DNA of 64,000 nucleotides. Source: Thermincola carboxydiphila. Lineage in GTDB: Bacteria > Bacillota > Thermincolia > Thermincolales > UBA2595. The DNA lies in NCBI GenBank assembly GCA_016841725.1, contig JAENYP010000012.1:62001-126000 (forward strand), written 5' to 3'. Shown piece after piece: positions 28,102 through 38,727 of the stretch (the first letter of the stretch is position 1; every line of letters begins with the position of its first letter). The position numbers and the translations under genes were made by a program. The notes under the pieces are model-generated. The model had not been told where the DNA came from. It saw only the letters and a program-made list of their open reading frames with translations, and did no database searches.

Positions 28102-28140
28102 TTGCATTTTTATGCAGAACTGATGTATAATTATAAATTA
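28102..28140 (+). promoter_or_regulatory. argC promoter with possible ARG box
   Basis: TTGCAT (28102-28107) and TATAAT (28126-28131) are 18 bases apart. Overlapping the -10, positions 28124-28137 match 11 of 14 core bases of the ArgR/AhrC box TGAATAATTATTCA. Repression of the arginine cluster by ArgR at this site is plausible; AT-rich sequence lowers the specificity. Confidence 0.45.
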
Positions 28141-28186
28141 TTAGGCAGGAAATTTATACCGCAGATTAGAGGAGATGAAAAGAGCA

Positions 28187-29227
28187 ATGATTAAAGCAGG
28201 AATTATTGGGGCTACCGGTTATACAGGAGTGGAACTGTTCAGGATACTGTCCCGCCATCCGGAAGTCGAACTGGTGGGACTGACATCACAGACATATTCG
28301 GAACAGCGTTTTGACAGTGTGTTTCCCAGTACCGGAGGTTTCTCGGAAGCTGTTTTGGAAATTCAGGATATACAGTCACTGGCTGACCGTTGTGATGTGA
28401 TATATACCGCGCTCCCACACGGTGTCTCAATGGAAGTGGTGCATGAGGCGGCCGCGGCAGGCAAAAAGGTCATTGACCTTGGAGCAGATTACAGGTTTGA
28501 TGACATCAAGACTTATGAAGAATGGTACAAAGTTACTCATAAGACACCGGAACTTGCAGCCAGGTCGGTATACGGGCTGCCTGAAATCAACCGCCGGTTG
28601 ATTTTGGAAGCAGATGTCATTGGGAATCCGGGCTGCTACCCCACCAGTATAATCCTTGGCCTGGCACCACTGCTGAAAAACGGGATGGTGCAGACAAATA
28701 CTGTGATTGCAGACTCCAAGTCAGGGGTGTCGGGGGGAGGGCGCGGTCTGAATCTGGCCTTCCATTATGCTGAATGTAATGAGAACTTCAAGGCATATAA
28801 TATCGGGGGACACCGGCATACACCGGAAATTGAACAGGAACTCAGCAAGCTGGCCGGTGAAAGTGTCACTATTTCTTTTACACCTCATCTGGTTCCAATG
28901 ACAAGAGGAATCCTCAGTACTATTTACGCATCTCTGGTAAATCCGTGTTCCACAGATGAGCTTCTCGACCTCTACCGGAAGTTTTACAGTGAAGAGTTTT
29001 TTGTCCGGGTCCATCCCAGGGGACAGTATCCCCAGACCAAGTGGGTATCCGGGTCCAATTTCTGTGATATTGGTCTTTCAGTGGATAGCCGGACCGGCAG
29101 GGTTGTAGTTGTAGCAGCTATTGATAATCTGGTCAAAGGAGCATCGGGACAGGCGGTACAGAACATGAACCTGATGTTTGGGCTGGATGAGAAAACAGGG
29201 CTTGATTATGTACCGGTATTTCCGTAA
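28187..29227 (+). CDS. argC: N-acetyl-gamma-glutamyl-phosphate reductase
   Basis: A 346-residue enzyme of arginine synthesis that reduces N-acetylglutamyl phosphate to the semialdehyde with NADPH. The NADP fold opens with AGIIGATGYTGVELFRIL, and the catalytic cysteine is C150 in GNPGCYPT; HRHTPEIEQ carries the second catalytic region. I chose ATG 28187 (MIKAGIIGATG) because family members start there; ATG 28175 is only 1 base from the GAGGAG site. First gene of the arg cluster, separated from argJ by palindromic element B. Confidence 0.95.
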   Translation: MIKAGIIGATGYTGVELFRILSRHPEVELVGLTSQTYSEQRFDSVFPSTGGFSEAVLEIQDIQSLADRCDVIYTALPHGVSMEVVHEAAAAGKKVIDLGADYRFDDIKTYEEWYKVTHKTPELAARSVYGLPEINRRLILEADVIGNPGCYPTSIILGLAPLLKNGMVQTNTVIADSKSGVSGGGRGLNLAFHYAECNENFKAYNIGGHRHTPEIEQELSKLAGESVTISFTPHLVPMTRGILSTIYASLVNPCSTDELLDLYRKFYSEEFFVRVHPRGQYPQTKWVSGSNFCDIGLSVDSRTGRVVVVAAIDNLVKGASGQAVQNMNLMFGLDEKTGLDYVPVFP

Positions 29228-29241
29228 GATGCTTAATAGTG

Positions 29242-29553
29242 GGCTCCTGAAATGACCGAGGGCGAATAGGGTGAGGCATTATACCGATTTTCCGCTCTGA
29301 CGCCTATGAGTCTAAGCTGCCACCCCCCGGCGACAAGGCAGCGTCCCCGAACTCGATGGCTCATTGGGTTTTTTTGTAAGATGGCCGCCTCTCGTTTTGG
29401 CGGGCCAAAACTTCCCGGCGGCCTTCGCCATCTTCGGACATCCGGGGACTCCCTGCCTTGTTGCCGGTGATTTGCAGCAAGACTCATGACGGCGTCAGTG
29501 CAAGGAAAATCTTGTACAGCGCCTCACCATATTCTCCGGTCATTTCCGGAGCC
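29242..29553 (+). repeat. Palindromic dispersed element, copy B
   Basis: A 312 bp imperfect palindrome between argC and argJ, filling most of a 407-base gap. Ends are GGCTCCTGAAATGACC and the inverted GGTCATTTCCGGAGCC. The inner arms CCGGCGACAAGGCAG/CTGCCTTGTTGCCGG and GATGGCCGCC...GGCGGCCTTCGCCATC flank a central hairpin on GTTTTGGCGGGCCAAAAC. It closely matches the reverse complement of copy A and copy D. It lies inside a presumed operon, so it is probably transcribed as a long hairpin. Confidence 0.9.
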
Positions 29554-29634
29554 ACCATAAAGGCTAAGACGTAAAGCCTAGAATCATACTGGTGTTTTCT
29601 AAGAGATTTAGTAGGGGATTGAGGAGGAAAATAT

Positions 29635-30846
29635 ATGATTCATGATATACAATACATAAAGGGAAGTATCACTGCTCCGCAGGGGTTCAGGGCTGCAGGG
29701 GTAAAGGCACGGATTAAGTATGACAAAAAAGACCTGGCATTGATAGTTTCTGAGGTTCCGGCTGCTGCCGCAGGGGTATTTACCACCAATGCGGTCAAGG
29801 CTGCTCCGGTGGTGCTGTCTAAACAGCACATTGCCGGCGGCAGAGCCCAGGCTGTTGTTGTTAACAGCGGCTGTGCCAATGCCTGCACAGGCGAAGACGG
29901 CATGGCTATGGCTCTGGAGATGGCTCGTGAAGCGGCAGGACACCTGGGAATCAGTCCTGAAGATGTTGTAGTGGCATCAACAGGAGTAATTGGTGATAAG
30001 CTGCCCATGGACAGGATAAAAGCGGGGATAAGTGAAGCTTCGCAAGCCTTGAGTTCCCAGGCTGGACATGATGCTGCCCTGGCTATCATGACAACAGATA
30101 CGGTTCCCAAGGAGGCCCTGATACAATTGGAAATCGGGGGCAGGACCGTTACTATTGGGGGGATTGCCAAAGGGTCAGGGATGATTAGGCCAAATATGGC
30201 CACCATGCTGGCCTTTGTGACAACCGATGCCGGGATAACCTCTGAACTGCTGCAAAAGGCCCTCACCTATGTCACTGCAAGGACTTTTAATATGGTCACA
30301 GTAGACGGAGACACCAGTACCAATGACTCCCTGGTTGTACTGGCCAACGGCCTTGCGGGCCACCACGCAATCGAAAGGGAAGATGAGAATTTTCTTATCT
30401 TCAGGGATGCCCTGGAAAAGGTCTGTACCGCCCTGGCCAGGATGATAGCCCGTGACGGAGAAGGGGCGACGAAACTCATTGAGGTGGAGGTAAGGAATGC
30501 CCCGACTTTTGCAGATGCCAGGGAAGTGGCCATGGCAGTGGCCAATTCCAACCTGGTGAAAACCGCGGTTTTCGGTGAGGACGCCAACTGGGGCCGGATT
30601 ATCTGTGCTGCCGGGTACTCGGGTGCAGACCTCGACCCGGGAAGGATTGATATCTTCATTGGGGATGAGAAAATGGCTGAAAACGGGGCTGCTCTTAATT
30701 TCAGTGAGGAGCGGGCCAAAGAGATTCTTGGGCGTGAAGAAGTTAAGATTACCATTGATTTACATCATGGCAGTGAAAAGGCAATAGCCTGGACGTGTGA
30801 TTTTTCGTTTGATTATGTGAAAATAAATGCCAGTTACAGGTCATGA
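29635..30846 (+). CDS. argJ: Glutamate N-acetyltransferase / amino-acid acetyltransferase
   Basis: A 403-residue ArgJ that recycles acetyl from N-acetylornithine to glutamate and may also use acetyl-CoA. The protein self-cleaves before T190 in RPNMATML, the nucleophile of the beta chain. Other family marks are VNSGCANACTGEDG (77-90) and VVASTGVIGDKLPMD. GAGGAGG lies 8 bases before the ATG. Its presence with no argE or argA nearby indicates the cyclic acetyl pathway. Confidence 0.96.
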   Translation: MIHDIQYIKGSITAPQGFRAAGVKARIKYDKKDLALIVSEVPAAAAGVFTTNAVKAAPVVLSKQHIAGGRAQAVVVNSGCANACTGEDGMAMALEMAREAAGHLGISPEDVVVASTGVIGDKLPMDRIKAGISEASQALSSQAGHDAALAIMTTDTVPKEALIQLEIGGRTVTIGGIAKGSGMIRPNMATMLAFVTTDAGITSELLQKALTYVTARTFNMVTVDGDTSTNDSLVVLANGLAGHHAIEREDENFLIFRDALEKVCTALARMIARDGEGATKLIEVEVRNAPTFADAREVAMAVANSNLVKTAVFGEDANWGRIICAAGYSGADLDPGRIDIFIGDEKMAENGAALNFSEERAKEILGREEVKITIDLHHGSEKAIAWTCDFSFDYVKINASYRS

Positions 30847-30902
30847 TTGCCGATTACAGGTCATGATTGCTGATTAAAAGCATGTAAGGAGAGAAAGAAC
30901 AG

Positions 30903-31811
30903 GTGGTGGGAATGAAATTTTCACAGGTGATGCACCTGGCCCGGTATTATCTCAGGGCAAGGTTCATGAATGACAAGAGGCCGATTCTTGCAGGGATGAA
31001 GCTGACCCACAGGTGTACTCTCAGGTGCCGGCAGTGTCCCTACTGGCAGCGGCCGGTTCCGGACCTGGCATGGAACCGGATTCTGGAAATGCTCCCAAAG
31101 CTCCGGGAGCAGGGGGTCAGAATTTTGATCCTGGAGGGCGGGGAACCACTTCTGTGGAAGGACAGGGACCGGACTGTGAAAGATATTGTCAGGGAAGCCC
31201 GAAAACATTTTTTCTGTGTCGGAGTGACTACTAACGGGACCTTGCCGCTGGATGTAGGCACCGACATATTATGGGTCAGCATTGACGGGCTGCGGGAAAC
31301 CCATGACCGTCTGCGGGGAGAGTCCTTTGACCGGATAATAGACAACATCAGGAATTCGGAACACTCCAAGATTTTTGCCAATATCACCATAAACCGCATT
31401 AACCATAAGGAAGTTCCCGCTCTGGTCAGATTTCTGGCCCCACTTGTAAGAGGCATTACCATCCAGTTCTTTTATCCATATCCGGAAAGTGAAGATTTAC
31501 TGCTTACCTGGGAAGAACGTACCGATATTCTCGATAAGCTGATAAGGCTGAAAAAAGCGGGCTATCCCGTCAGTGATTCCATACCGGCACTGGAAAAGCT
31601 TAAACAGAATACCTGGGTTTGTGAGCCCTGGATGATTGCCAATATTGAACCTGACGGTTCTTTTAGCCAGGGGTGTTACCTGCAAAACCGGACAACTGAT
31701 GATAATCCCTGTAAGCTCTGCGGATTTGCGGCACATACCGAAATTTCCCTGGCTTACCAACTGCATTGGAGTGCGATAATGGCCGGGAAGGATATCCTGG
31801 GGATATTCTGA
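30903..31811 (+). CDS. Radical SAM protein of unknown substrate
   Basis: A 302-residue radical SAM enzyme. The cluster motif is THRCTLRCRQCPYW (C near 38, 42, 45). The rest of the partial TIM barrel includes LILEGGEPLLW, TTNGTLPL and WVSIDGLRETHD. The C-terminus has further cysteines (CEPW, GCYL, NPCKLCGF) that could bind another cluster, as in SPASM-like or HpnH-like proteins. It sits inside the arginine cluster between argJ and argB, without an obvious pathway role. The start could be GTG 30903 or ATG 30912. Confidence 0.85.
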   Translation: MVGMKFSQVMHLARYYLRARFMNDKRPILAGMKLTHRCTLRCRQCPYWQRPVPDLAWNRILEMLPKLREQGVRILILEGGEPLLWKDRDRTVKDIVREARKHFFCVGVTTNGTLPLDVGTDILWVSIDGLRETHDRLRGESFDRIIDNIRNSEHSKIFANITINRINHKEVPALVRFLAPLVRGITIQFFYPYPESEDLLLTWEERTDILDKLIRLKKAGYPVSDSIPALEKLKQNTWVCEPWMIANIEPDGSFSQGCYLQNRTTDDNPCKLCGFAAHTEISLAYQLHWSAIMAGKDILGIF

Positions 31812-31851
31812 TAAATATTACTGCGTGAAAAGTACCGGAGGAGGGGAAAGG

Positions 31852-32313
31852 TTGTCCAGAAAAGATTTGACACCGGAAAAGTGTATGGAAATACTTGAAC
31901 GGGAGGAAACAGGGTTTTTGGCGATGTGCCGGGACGATATGCCATACTGTATTCCCTTGAACTATTTTTTTGACCGGGAGCAGCAAAAGGTATATATCCA
32001 TACAGGCCTTAAAGGGCTTAAGTGGGATATCCTGGCACACAACCCACCGGTTTGCTTTACTGTGGCTGACCCGGGCTGCAAACGAACAGGTGATAGTCCC
32101 TGTACATATACATATGAATTTGAGAGTGTGGCGGTTTTCGGAAAAGCCGCAGAGGTGGAAGGAAAAAGTGAAGTGTCCTTAAGTTTGAATAAATTAGTGG
32201 AAAAATACCGCGATACAGAAATTTCACCAGTGCCGAAAGAAAAGCTCGCTGTGCTCCGAATGATTCGGATCGACATAGAAAGGATTACCGGCAGGCACAA
32301 CAGGTCTGTATAG
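31852..32313 (+). CDS. Pyridoxamine 5'-phosphate oxidase-like FMN-binding protein
   Basis: A 153-residue split-barrel protein of the NimA/PNPOx-like family. GFLAMCRDDMPYCIPLNYFF and KVYIHTGLKGLKWDIL match the flavin-binding core, and VFGKAAEVEG follows. Members bind FMN or heme; the substrate here is unknown. TTG 31852 is 5 bases after GGAGGAGGGG; GTG 31825 would include that site. It follows the radical SAM gene by 40 bases and may be functionally linked. Confidence 0.82.
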   Translation: MSRKDLTPEKCMEILEREETGFLAMCRDDMPYCIPLNYFFDREQQKVYIHTGLKGLKWDILAHNPPVCFTVADPGCKRTGDSPCTYTYEFESVAVFGKAAEVEGKSEVSLSLNKLVEKYRDTEISPVPKEKLAVLRMIRIDIERITGRHNRSV

Positions 32314-32355
32314 CACACAAGGAAATAAATAGAATATGAGAGGGGTTGAGAGACG

Positions 32356-33243
32356 ATGAAGAATGCAGTAGAAAAAGCGGGTATTCTTATAGAAGCCCTG
32401 CCATATATCAGGAAATTCTACGGGAAAACAGTTGTTATCAAGTATGGTGGTCATGCCATGGTAAATGATAACCTTAAACAAGCGGTAATTAATGACGTGA
32501 TTTTAATGAAATTAATTGGAATTAACCCGGTGATAGTCCACGGGGGCGGGCCGGAAATCACCGAAATGCTGAAGCGGCTGGATATACCCTCACAGTTTGT
32601 GGCCGGGTGCCGGGTGACAGATCCGGCTACCATGGAAATCGTGGAGATGGTCCTGGTAGGGAAAATTAATAAAGAGATAGTGGCCCTGATTAACAGGCAC
32701 GGCGGCAAAGCTGTGGGGCTGTCCGGAAAAGACGCCAGCCTTATCCAGGCTGTGAAAAAAATGGGCAGGGCTGTTGATTCTGAGGGCAACCATTCCCTGC
32801 AGGATATCGGGTTTGTGGGAGATGTGAAAAAAATCAACCCGGAAATAATCCAGACTATTATCAGCCAGGGGTATATTCCCGTAGTAGCCCCGGTCGGTGT
32901 CGGGGAAGAGGGGGAAAGCTACAACATCAATGCAGATTATGTTGCCGGTGAGGTGGCTGCAGCCCTGAATGCTGATAAGCTGATCCTGCTTACTGATGTT
33001 GAGGGCATTTTTGAGGATTACAGTGATAAGGAAACACTTATATCAGAACTCAAGCTTGGTGAGGTTGAACAGAAAATTGCCTCAGGTGTTATCAGCGGAG
33101 GAATGATTCCCAAGGTGGAGTGCTGTGTGCAGGCTATCGGAAAAGGGGTAAACAGCACACATATCCTTGATGGGAGGATACCTCATTCCATTCTGCTGGA
33201 GGTATTCACCGATAAGGGTATTGGGACTATGGTCGTCAAGTAG
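32356..33243 (+). CDS. argB: Acetylglutamate kinase
   Basis: A 295-residue amino acid kinase that phosphorylates N-acetylglutamate. [10 protein letters not shown] (glycine loop near 27-36) and [13 protein letters not shown] (near 60-72) are diagnostic, with [11 protein letters not shown] toward the end. The N-terminal extension before the kinase fold ([15 protein letters not shown]) is the kind found in arginine-inhibited hexameric enzymes, so feedback control is likely. Confidence 0.97.
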   Translation: MKNAVEKAGILIEALPYIRKFYGKTVVIKYGGHAMVNDNLKQAVINDVILMKLIGINPVIVHGGGPEITEMLKRLDIPSQFVAGCRVTDPATMEIVEMVLVGKINKEIVALINRHGGKAVGLSGKDASLIQAVKKMGRAVDSEGNHSLQDIGFVGDVKKINPEIIQTIISQGYIPVVAPVGVGEEGESYNINADYVAGEVAAALNADKLILLTDVEGIFEDYSDKETLISELKLGEVEQKIASGVISGGMIPKVECCVQAIGKGVNSTHILDGRIPHSILLEVFTDKGIGTMVVK

Positions 33244-33278
33244 CTTGGAACTGACGAAAATTTAGGGGGGAAATTCCT

Positions 33279-34484
33279 GTGAATACAAAGGAAATAATGG
33301 CAAATGGACAGCAATATGTGATGAATACATATGGGCGCCTGCCCATGGCGCTTGTTAAGGGTGAAGGGGTATATGTATGGGATGCTGACGGAAAAAGGTA
33401 TCTTGATTTTGTTGCGGGGCTGGCGGTGAATTCCCTGGGGCACTGCCACCCTGCAGTGGTTCAGGCCATTCGGGAACAGGCAGGAAACCTGATGCATGTC
33501 TCCAACATGTACTGGATTGAGCCGCAGGTCGCTTTGGCGAAGCTCTTGGTTGAGAATTCCGCCCTGGATAAGGTTTTTTTCTGTAACAGCGGGGCTGAAG
33601 CCAATGAGGGGGCCATCAAGCTGGCCCGCAAGTATGCCCGGAAATACCTGGGTCCTGATAAATATGAAATAATAACCATGGAAAAATCCTTCCATGGCCG
33701 GACTCTTGCTGCCATAACGGCAACTGCACAGCCCAAATACCAGAAGGACTTGGACCCGCTGCCGGGGGGGTTCCGGTATGTTCCTTTTAATGATATTGCT
33801 GCCCTTGAAAAGGCGGTTTCCCCGCATACCTGTGCTATTTTGATGGAACCGGTGCAGGGTGAGGGCGGGGTCAATGTAGCTGATTATGATTACATGCATA
33901 AAGTAAAACAGCTCTGTGCCGATAAGGGTCTGCTGCTTATTTTTGATGAGGTCCAGTGCGGCCTGGCACGGACGGGGAAATTGTTTGCCTATGAGCACTA
34001 CGGTATTGAGCCTGATATGATGACACTGGCCAAGGCCATTGCAGGAGGCTTCCCCATGGGGGCCCTTTTGGCAAAGGAGACAGTGGCGGAATGCTTCCAG
34101 CCGGGTGACCATGCCTCAACCTTTGGCGGCAATCCCTTGGCAGCGGCAGCCGGATGTGCCGCCGTAAGCCTTCTGGCCGACAGGGATTTTCTTGCCGAAA
34201 CGGTGGAAAAGGGCCGTTATTTTGCAGATAAACTCGAAAGCCTGAAGGAAAAGTATTCCTTTGTTACTGATGTACGTGGTAAAGGCCTTATTCTAGGTAT
34301 GGGCATTACCGCTGATGGCGGGAAGATAGTTGAGTCCTGCCGGGGCAAGGGGCTTTTGATTAACTGTGTGGGTGCAAATGTATTACGGTTTCTCCCACCC
34401 CTTACTATTTCATTTGAAGATATCGACAATGCTGTAAAAATACTTGATGAGACCATGGGCGAATTTATTTCACATATTGTATAG
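33279..34484 (+). CDS. argD: Acetylornithine aminotransferase
   Basis: A 401-residue PLP enzyme making N-acetylornithine from the semialdehyde and glutamate. Visible are FCNSGAEANEGAIKLARKYA, the PLP aspartate in LLIFDEVQCGLARTG and the Schiff-base lysine in TLAKAIAGGFPMGA. GTG 33279 follows TTAGGGGGGAAA. It lies 36 bases after argB. Confidence 0.97.
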   Translation: MNTKEIMANGQQYVMNTYGRLPMALVKGEGVYVWDADGKRYLDFVAGLAVNSLGHCHPAVVQAIREQAGNLMHVSNMYWIEPQVALAKLLVENSALDKVFFCNSGAEANEGAIKLARKYARKYLGPDKYEIITMEKSFHGRTLAAITATAQPKYQKDLDPLPGGFRYVPFNDIAALEKAVSPHTCAILMEPVQGEGGVNVADYDYMHKVKQLCADKGLLLIFDEVQCGLARTGKLFAYEHYGIEPDMMTLAKAIAGGFPMGALLAKETVAECFQPGDHASTFGGNPLAAAAGCAAVSLLADRDFLAETVEKGRYFADKLESLKEKYSFVTDVRGKGLILGMGITADGGKIVESCRGKGLLINCVGANVLRFLPPLTISFEDIDNAVKILDETMGEFISHIV

Positions 34485-34527
34485 CTTTACCAGATAAGGT
34501 AAACTATTATCGTACAGGAGGGATGAT

Positions 34528-35472
34528 ATGAATAGTTTACATTCCGGTCTCAGGGGTAAGGACCTGCTTGCCCTGTATTCACTGACCAGGGAAGAGATAT
34601 GGGCAATTATGAAAGTGGCCCAGGATCTGAAAACCAAACAGAAAAAGGGTGAAGCCCACCCGATACTAAACGGAAAAACCCTGGGGATGATTTTTACCAA
34701 GTCTTCCACCAGGACCAGGGTATCTTTTGAGGTGGCCATGTACCAGCTAGGGGGTTATCCATTGTTTTTGAGCGGCCAGGAACTCCAGTTGGGACGCGGG
34801 GAGACTATTGCCGATACGGCGAAGGTGTTATCGCGTTACCTGGATGGAATCATGATTAGAACCTTTGCCCACTCGGATGTTGAAGAATTGGCGAAATATG
34901 CCGATATACCGATAATTAACGGACTTACCGACTTGAACCACCCTTGCCAGATTCTGGCTGATTTTCAGACTATTCTGGAACACAAGGGCTGCCTTGAAGG
35001 ACTGAAGCTGGCTTATGTCGGTGATGGCAACAACGTCTGCCACTCCCTTCTCAATGGCTGCGCTAAAGTGGGAATGCACATTTCGGCGGCTGTTCCTGAA
35101 GGCTATGAACCAAGTCAGGAAATAGTGAGGATTGCCAGGGCAGATGCCCAAAAAACCAGAGCAGTGATAGAGATAACTGACGACCCCTTTAAAGCGGTTA
35201 AGGATGCCGATATTGTTTATACAGATGTATGGGCCAGCATGGGTCAGGAAGAGGAGCATACGGAACGTCTGAAGATATTTGAGCCTTACCAGATTAATGC
35301 AGAGCTGGTGAGCGCCGCAAATCCGGATTATTTGTTTATGCACTGCCTGCCCGCTCACCGGGGTGAGGAAGTCTCTGAAGGGGTAATTGACGGGCCGAAC
35401 TCGGTGGTCTTTGATGAAGCTGAAAACAGGCTTCATGCGCAGAAGGCCATACTCGCCCTGACAATGATATAA
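34528..35472 (+). CDS. argF: Ornithine carbamoyltransferase
   Basis: A 314-residue enzyme that makes citrulline. The carbamoyl-phosphate loop is [10 protein letters not shown], followed by [17 protein letters not shown], and the ornithine-binding region [12 protein letters not shown] near the end. AGGAGGG lies 7 bases before the ATG. An anabolic role fits its place between argD and argG. Confidence 0.97.
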   Translation: MNSLHSGLRGKDLLALYSLTREEIWAIMKVAQDLKTKQKKGEAHPILNGKTLGMIFTKSSTRTRVSFEVAMYQLGGYPLFLSGQELQLGRGETIADTAKVLSRYLDGIMIRTFAHSDVEELAKYADIPIINGLTDLNHPCQILADFQTILEHKGCLEGLKLAYVGDGNNVCHSLLNGCAKVGMHISAAVPEGYEPSQEIVRIARADAQKTRAVIEITDDPFKAVKDADIVYTDVWASMGQEEEHTERLKIFEPYQINAELVSAANPDYLFMHCLPAHRGEEVSEGVIDGPNSVVFDEAENRLHAQKAILALTMI

Positions 35473-35489
35473 GAGAGGAGTTTGACACT

Positions 35490-36701
35490 ATGCCCAAAAA
35501 GGTTGTGCTCGCTTATTCCGGAGGGTTGGATACCTCCATAATCATTCCGTGGCTGAAAGAGAACTACGGGTATGAAGTAATCGCCATGGCTGCCGATGTA
35601 GGTCAGGGTGAAGAACTTGCCCCCCTCCGGGAAAAAGCTATTAATACCGGGGCCAGCAAGATATACATTGAGGATGTCAAGAAAGACTTTGTTGAGGAAT
35701 TCATCTGGCCGACCCTAAAGGCCGGGGCTGTATATGAAGGTAAATACCTGTTGGGGACATCTTTTGCCAGGCCTCTTATTGGGAGAAGGCTGGTGGAGAT
35801 TGCCCGGCAGGAGGGGGCGGAAGCCATTGCTCACGGGGCCACCGGAAAAGGAAATGACCAGGTGAGATTTGAACTGGCAGTGAAAGCCCTGGCGCCTGAC
35901 CTGAAGATTGTTGCCCCATGGCGTGAATGGGACATTCGCTCTCGTGAGGATGCCATTGCTTACGCAGAGGAGAGGGGTATCCCCATCCCGGTTAAAAAAG
36001 GGCATGCCTACAGCATGGACCGCAACCTGTGGCACCTGAGCCATGAGGGTGAAGACCTGGAGGACCCGTGGAATGAGCCCAAATACGATATGTTATTGAT
36101 GACAACTCCACCTGATAAAGCGCCTGATAAGCCTGCCTATGTCGAACTGGACTTTGAGCAGGGGATTCCTGTCAGGCTGAACGGAGAAGCTATGGATGGG
36201 GTCAGGATGATAGAGGAGTTGAACAAAACCGCCGGGGCCAACGGTGTCGGTATTGTTGATATGGTGGAAAACCGGCTGGTAGGCATGAAATCCAGAGGGG
36301 TTTACGAAACACCGGGGGGGACGGTCCTGTATGCCGCCCACCGCGAACTGGAACTGCTTTGCATTGACAGGGATACCCTGCATTATAAGGACCTGGTTTC
36401 CCAGCGGTATGCCGAGTTGGTGTATTACGGGCAGTGGTATCATCCTTTAAGGGAGGCCCTGGATGCGTTTGTGGATACTACTCAGAAGAGTGTTACCGGG
36501 ACCGTGAGGATGAAACTCTATAAAGGCAGCTGCACCCCGGCAGGAGCGAAGTCGCGTTACTCCCTTTATAATGAGGAATTTTCCACCTTTGGTCGTGATG
36601 AGGTATATAACCAGAAGGATGCCGAAGGGTTTATCAACCTTTTTGGGCTGCCATTGACGGTCAGGGCCATCATGGAGAAAAAGGCCGGCTTAAGGGACTA
36701 A
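35490..36701 (+). CDS. argG: Argininosuccinate synthase
   Basis: A 403-residue ATP-pyrophosphatase-fold enzyme joining citrulline and aspartate. The ATP loop is AYSGGLDTS (9-17), then [15 protein letters not shown] and the tetramer region. AGAGAGGAG precedes the ATG, 17 bases after argF. Confidence 0.97.
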   Translation: MPKKVVLAYSGGLDTSIIIPWLKENYGYEVIAMAADVGQGEELAPLREKAINTGASKIYIEDVKKDFVEEFIWPTLKAGAVYEGKYLLGTSFARPLIGRRLVEIARQEGAEAIAHGATGKGNDQVRFELAVKALAPDLKIVAPWREWDIRSREDAIAYAEERGIPIPVKKGHAYSMDRNLWHLSHEGEDLEDPWNEPKYDMLLMTTPPDKAPDKPAYVELDFEQGIPVRLNGEAMDGVRMIEELNKTAGANGVGIVDMVENRLVGMKSRGVYETPGGTVLYAAHRELELLCIDRDTLHYKDLVSQRYAELVYYGQWYHPLREALDAFVDTTQKSVTGTVRMKLYKGSCTPAGAKSRYSLYNEEFSTFGRDEVYNQKDAEGFINLFGLPLTVRAIMEKKAGLRD

Positions 36702-36744
36702 TCTTCCCGGGCCGCCGGAACAAATTATTAAAAGGAAGTTGTGG

Positions 36745-37020
36745 ATGATGTTAAGTACTCCGGTTTTTATCAGTTTGCTTGTCCTTAGTGGGGTGGGTAT
36801 TTTTCTGGGCGGGTTTTATTACTACAAACCTGAAAAGATTGTCAGCAGAAGGGTGAAGAGCAGTCAACGGAAAGCGGCTCAGAAGGATCCCGAATTCAAG
36901 AAGTGGCTGGAAGCCGAATTCCTGACCCAGGTTAAGAAGACCCGCAGCATGGGGATGATTATGATTGTGTTAGAGGCCATCCTGATGGTTCTCATTATCA
37001 GCCTATGGCTGAAAGGTTGA
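36745..37020 (+). CDS. Small membrane protein between argG and argH
   Basis: A 91-residue protein with two hydrophobic helices (about 4-24 and 68-88) and a basic middle segment ([16 protein letters not shown]). No family is recognised. ATG 36745 lies 7 bases after AAAGGAAG. Its close placement between argG and argH suggests co-expression, but nothing points to a role in arginine synthesis. Confidence 0.7.
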   Translation: MMLSTPVFISLLVLSGVGIFLGGFYYYKPEKIVSRRVKSSQRKAAQKDPEFKKWLEAEFLTQVKKTRSMGMIMIVLEAILMVLIISLWLKG

Positions 37021-37048
37021 GCACTTTTTATGTTACAGGAGGAACGCA

Positions 37049-38446
37049 ATGAAACTTTGGGGTGGACGATTTACCAAGGGCACCGACAAGGTAGTTGAAG
37101 ATTTTCATTCATCAATATCTTTTGACCAAAGGCTATACAGGCAGGATATCAGGGGCAGTATTGCCCATGCCGGGATGCTTGGCCGACAGGGGATTATTTC
37201 GCCTGCAGAGGCTGATGCCATTATCTCCGGACTGACGGCGATTCTTGCAGATATAGAAGACGGCAGGGTCCAATTTGATGTAGGGGCAGAGGATATCCAT
37301 ATGAATATCGAAAAACTGCTCACAGAACGTATCGGGGATGTGGGTCGTAAGCTTCATACTGCCAGGAGCCGGAACGACCAGGTAGCCCTTGATATCAAAA
37401 TGTACCTGAAAGAGGAAATTTGCGCCACGGCGGGCCTGCTGGCAGTGCTTGAGGAAACCCTCCTGAAGCTGGCGGAAGGTCACACCGGGACTGTTATGCC
37501 CGGTTATACCCACCTGCAGCGGGCACAGCCCATTACTTTCGGGCATTACCTGATGGCCTATTTCCGGATGTTTGCCCGGGATATGGGCAGGCTGTTGGAC
37601 TGCCTGGAGAGGACCGATGTCATGCCCCTGGGATCCGGCGCCCTTGCCGGGACTACCTTTGACCTTGACCGGAACAGTGTTGCTGCAGAACTTGGTTTTG
37701 CCGGAATCACCGAAAACAGTCTTGATGGTGTCAGTGACCGGGATTTTGCCATAGAGTTTTGTGCCGCAGCTGCAATTATCATGATGCATTTAAGCCGTTT
37801 CTGTGAGGAAATCATCTTATGGTCATCAGCCGAATTCAGGTTTGTGGAGCTGGATGATGCATATTCCACCGGGAGCAGTATCATGCCCCAGAAAAAGAAC
37901 CCTGATGTGGCAGAACTCATTCGGGGTAAAACCGGGCGCGTATATGGCGACCTGATGGCGCTGCTGACAGTGATGAAGTCACTGCCTCTGGCATACAATA
38001 AGGACATGCAGGAGGACAAGGAAGCTCTCTTTGACGCCATTGATACTGTCAAGGGATGCCTAATGGTCTTCACGCCTATGGTCCATACAATGACCCTCAA
38101 TGAAACGGTAATGGCACAGGCTGCCCGCGGAGGCTTTACCAATGCCACCGAGGTTGCCGATTACCTGGCCAAAAGTGGAGTCCCGTTTAGAAAGGCACAT
38201 GAGATAGTGGGTAAACTGGTTCTGGACTGCATCAACAGGGGAAAATCCCTGGAAGACCTCACTTTGGAGGAATATCGGGAGATTTCACCGGTGATAGAAG
38301 CTGACATTTTTGATGCCATCAATATTGAAAAGTGTGTGGCTGCCCGCAGAGTTCCCGGAGGTCCGGCCCCGGAGGCTGTTCAGGCTTCTATTGACAAAGG
38401 GAAACAGTGGCTGCAGGAAATCAGGCACAAGTTTAACATTTTGTAA
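37049..38446 (+). CDS. argH: Argininosuccinate lyase
   Basis: A 465-residue lyase of the fumarase/aspartase family that yields arginine and fumarate. It opens [13 protein letters not shown] and carries [13 protein letters not shown], the signature [12 protein letters not shown] with the catalytic loop serine, and [19 protein letters not shown] sequence. It completes the arginine pathway within one cluster. Confidence 0.97.
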   Translation: MKLWGGRFTKGTDKVVEDFHSSISFDQRLYRQDIRGSIAHAGMLGRQGIISPAEADAIISGLTAILADIEDGRVQFDVGAEDIHMNIEKLLTERIGDVGRKLHTARSRNDQVALDIKMYLKEEICATAGLLAVLEETLLKLAEGHTGTVMPGYTHLQRAQPITFGHYLMAYFRMFARDMGRLLDCLERTDVMPLGSGALAGTTFDLDRNSVAAELGFAGITENSLDGVSDRDFAIEFCAAAAIIMMHLSRFCEEIILWSSAEFRFVELDDAYSTGSSIMPQKKNPDVAELIRGKTGRVYGDLMALLTVMKSLPLAYNKDMQEDKEALFDAIDTVKGCLMVFTPMVHTMTLNETVMAQAARGGFTNATEVADYLAKSGVPFRKAHEIVGKLVLDCINRGKSLEDLTLEEYREISPVIEADIFDAINIEKCVAARRVPGGPAPEAVQASIDKGKQWLQEIRHKFNIL

Positions 38447-38454
38447 GAGAGCAA

Positions 38455-38700
38455 GTGTTGAAATGGAAAAAGTCATTTGATGTACAAATGGTCATGAAGG
38501 CTGAACTTGAGGAACTATTAAAGACCAGGACCGATCTGGTATTTTTGCAGAATGCCAATGTCAAATTACAGTTTGAGGTCATTAGGTCTGGAAAAATGTT
38601 GTTTTCAGATGACGAAGAGTATAGGACTGACTTTGAGGAATCTGTGCTGCGCCGCTATTGGATTTTATGCCTTTTGTTAACAGGCTGCGCCGGGAAATAA
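38455..38700 (+). pseudogene. MntA-type nucleotidyltransferase antitoxin remnant
   Basis: An 81-residue frame matching only the C-terminal half of MntA-like adenylyltransferase antitoxins (TDLVFLQNANVKLQFEVIRS, then GKMLFSDDEEYR). The N-terminal catalytic GSxARG...D region is missing. A further break occurs near 38660: adding one G there would continue the frame as RRYWDFMPFVNRLRREITEE, as expected for the family. It lies 8 bases after argH and just before a HepT remnant, so the pair is a decayed HepT-MntA toxin-antitoxin module. Confidence 0.65.
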
Positions 38701-38727
38701 CCGAAGAAATAAAGGGGGGTGGATATT

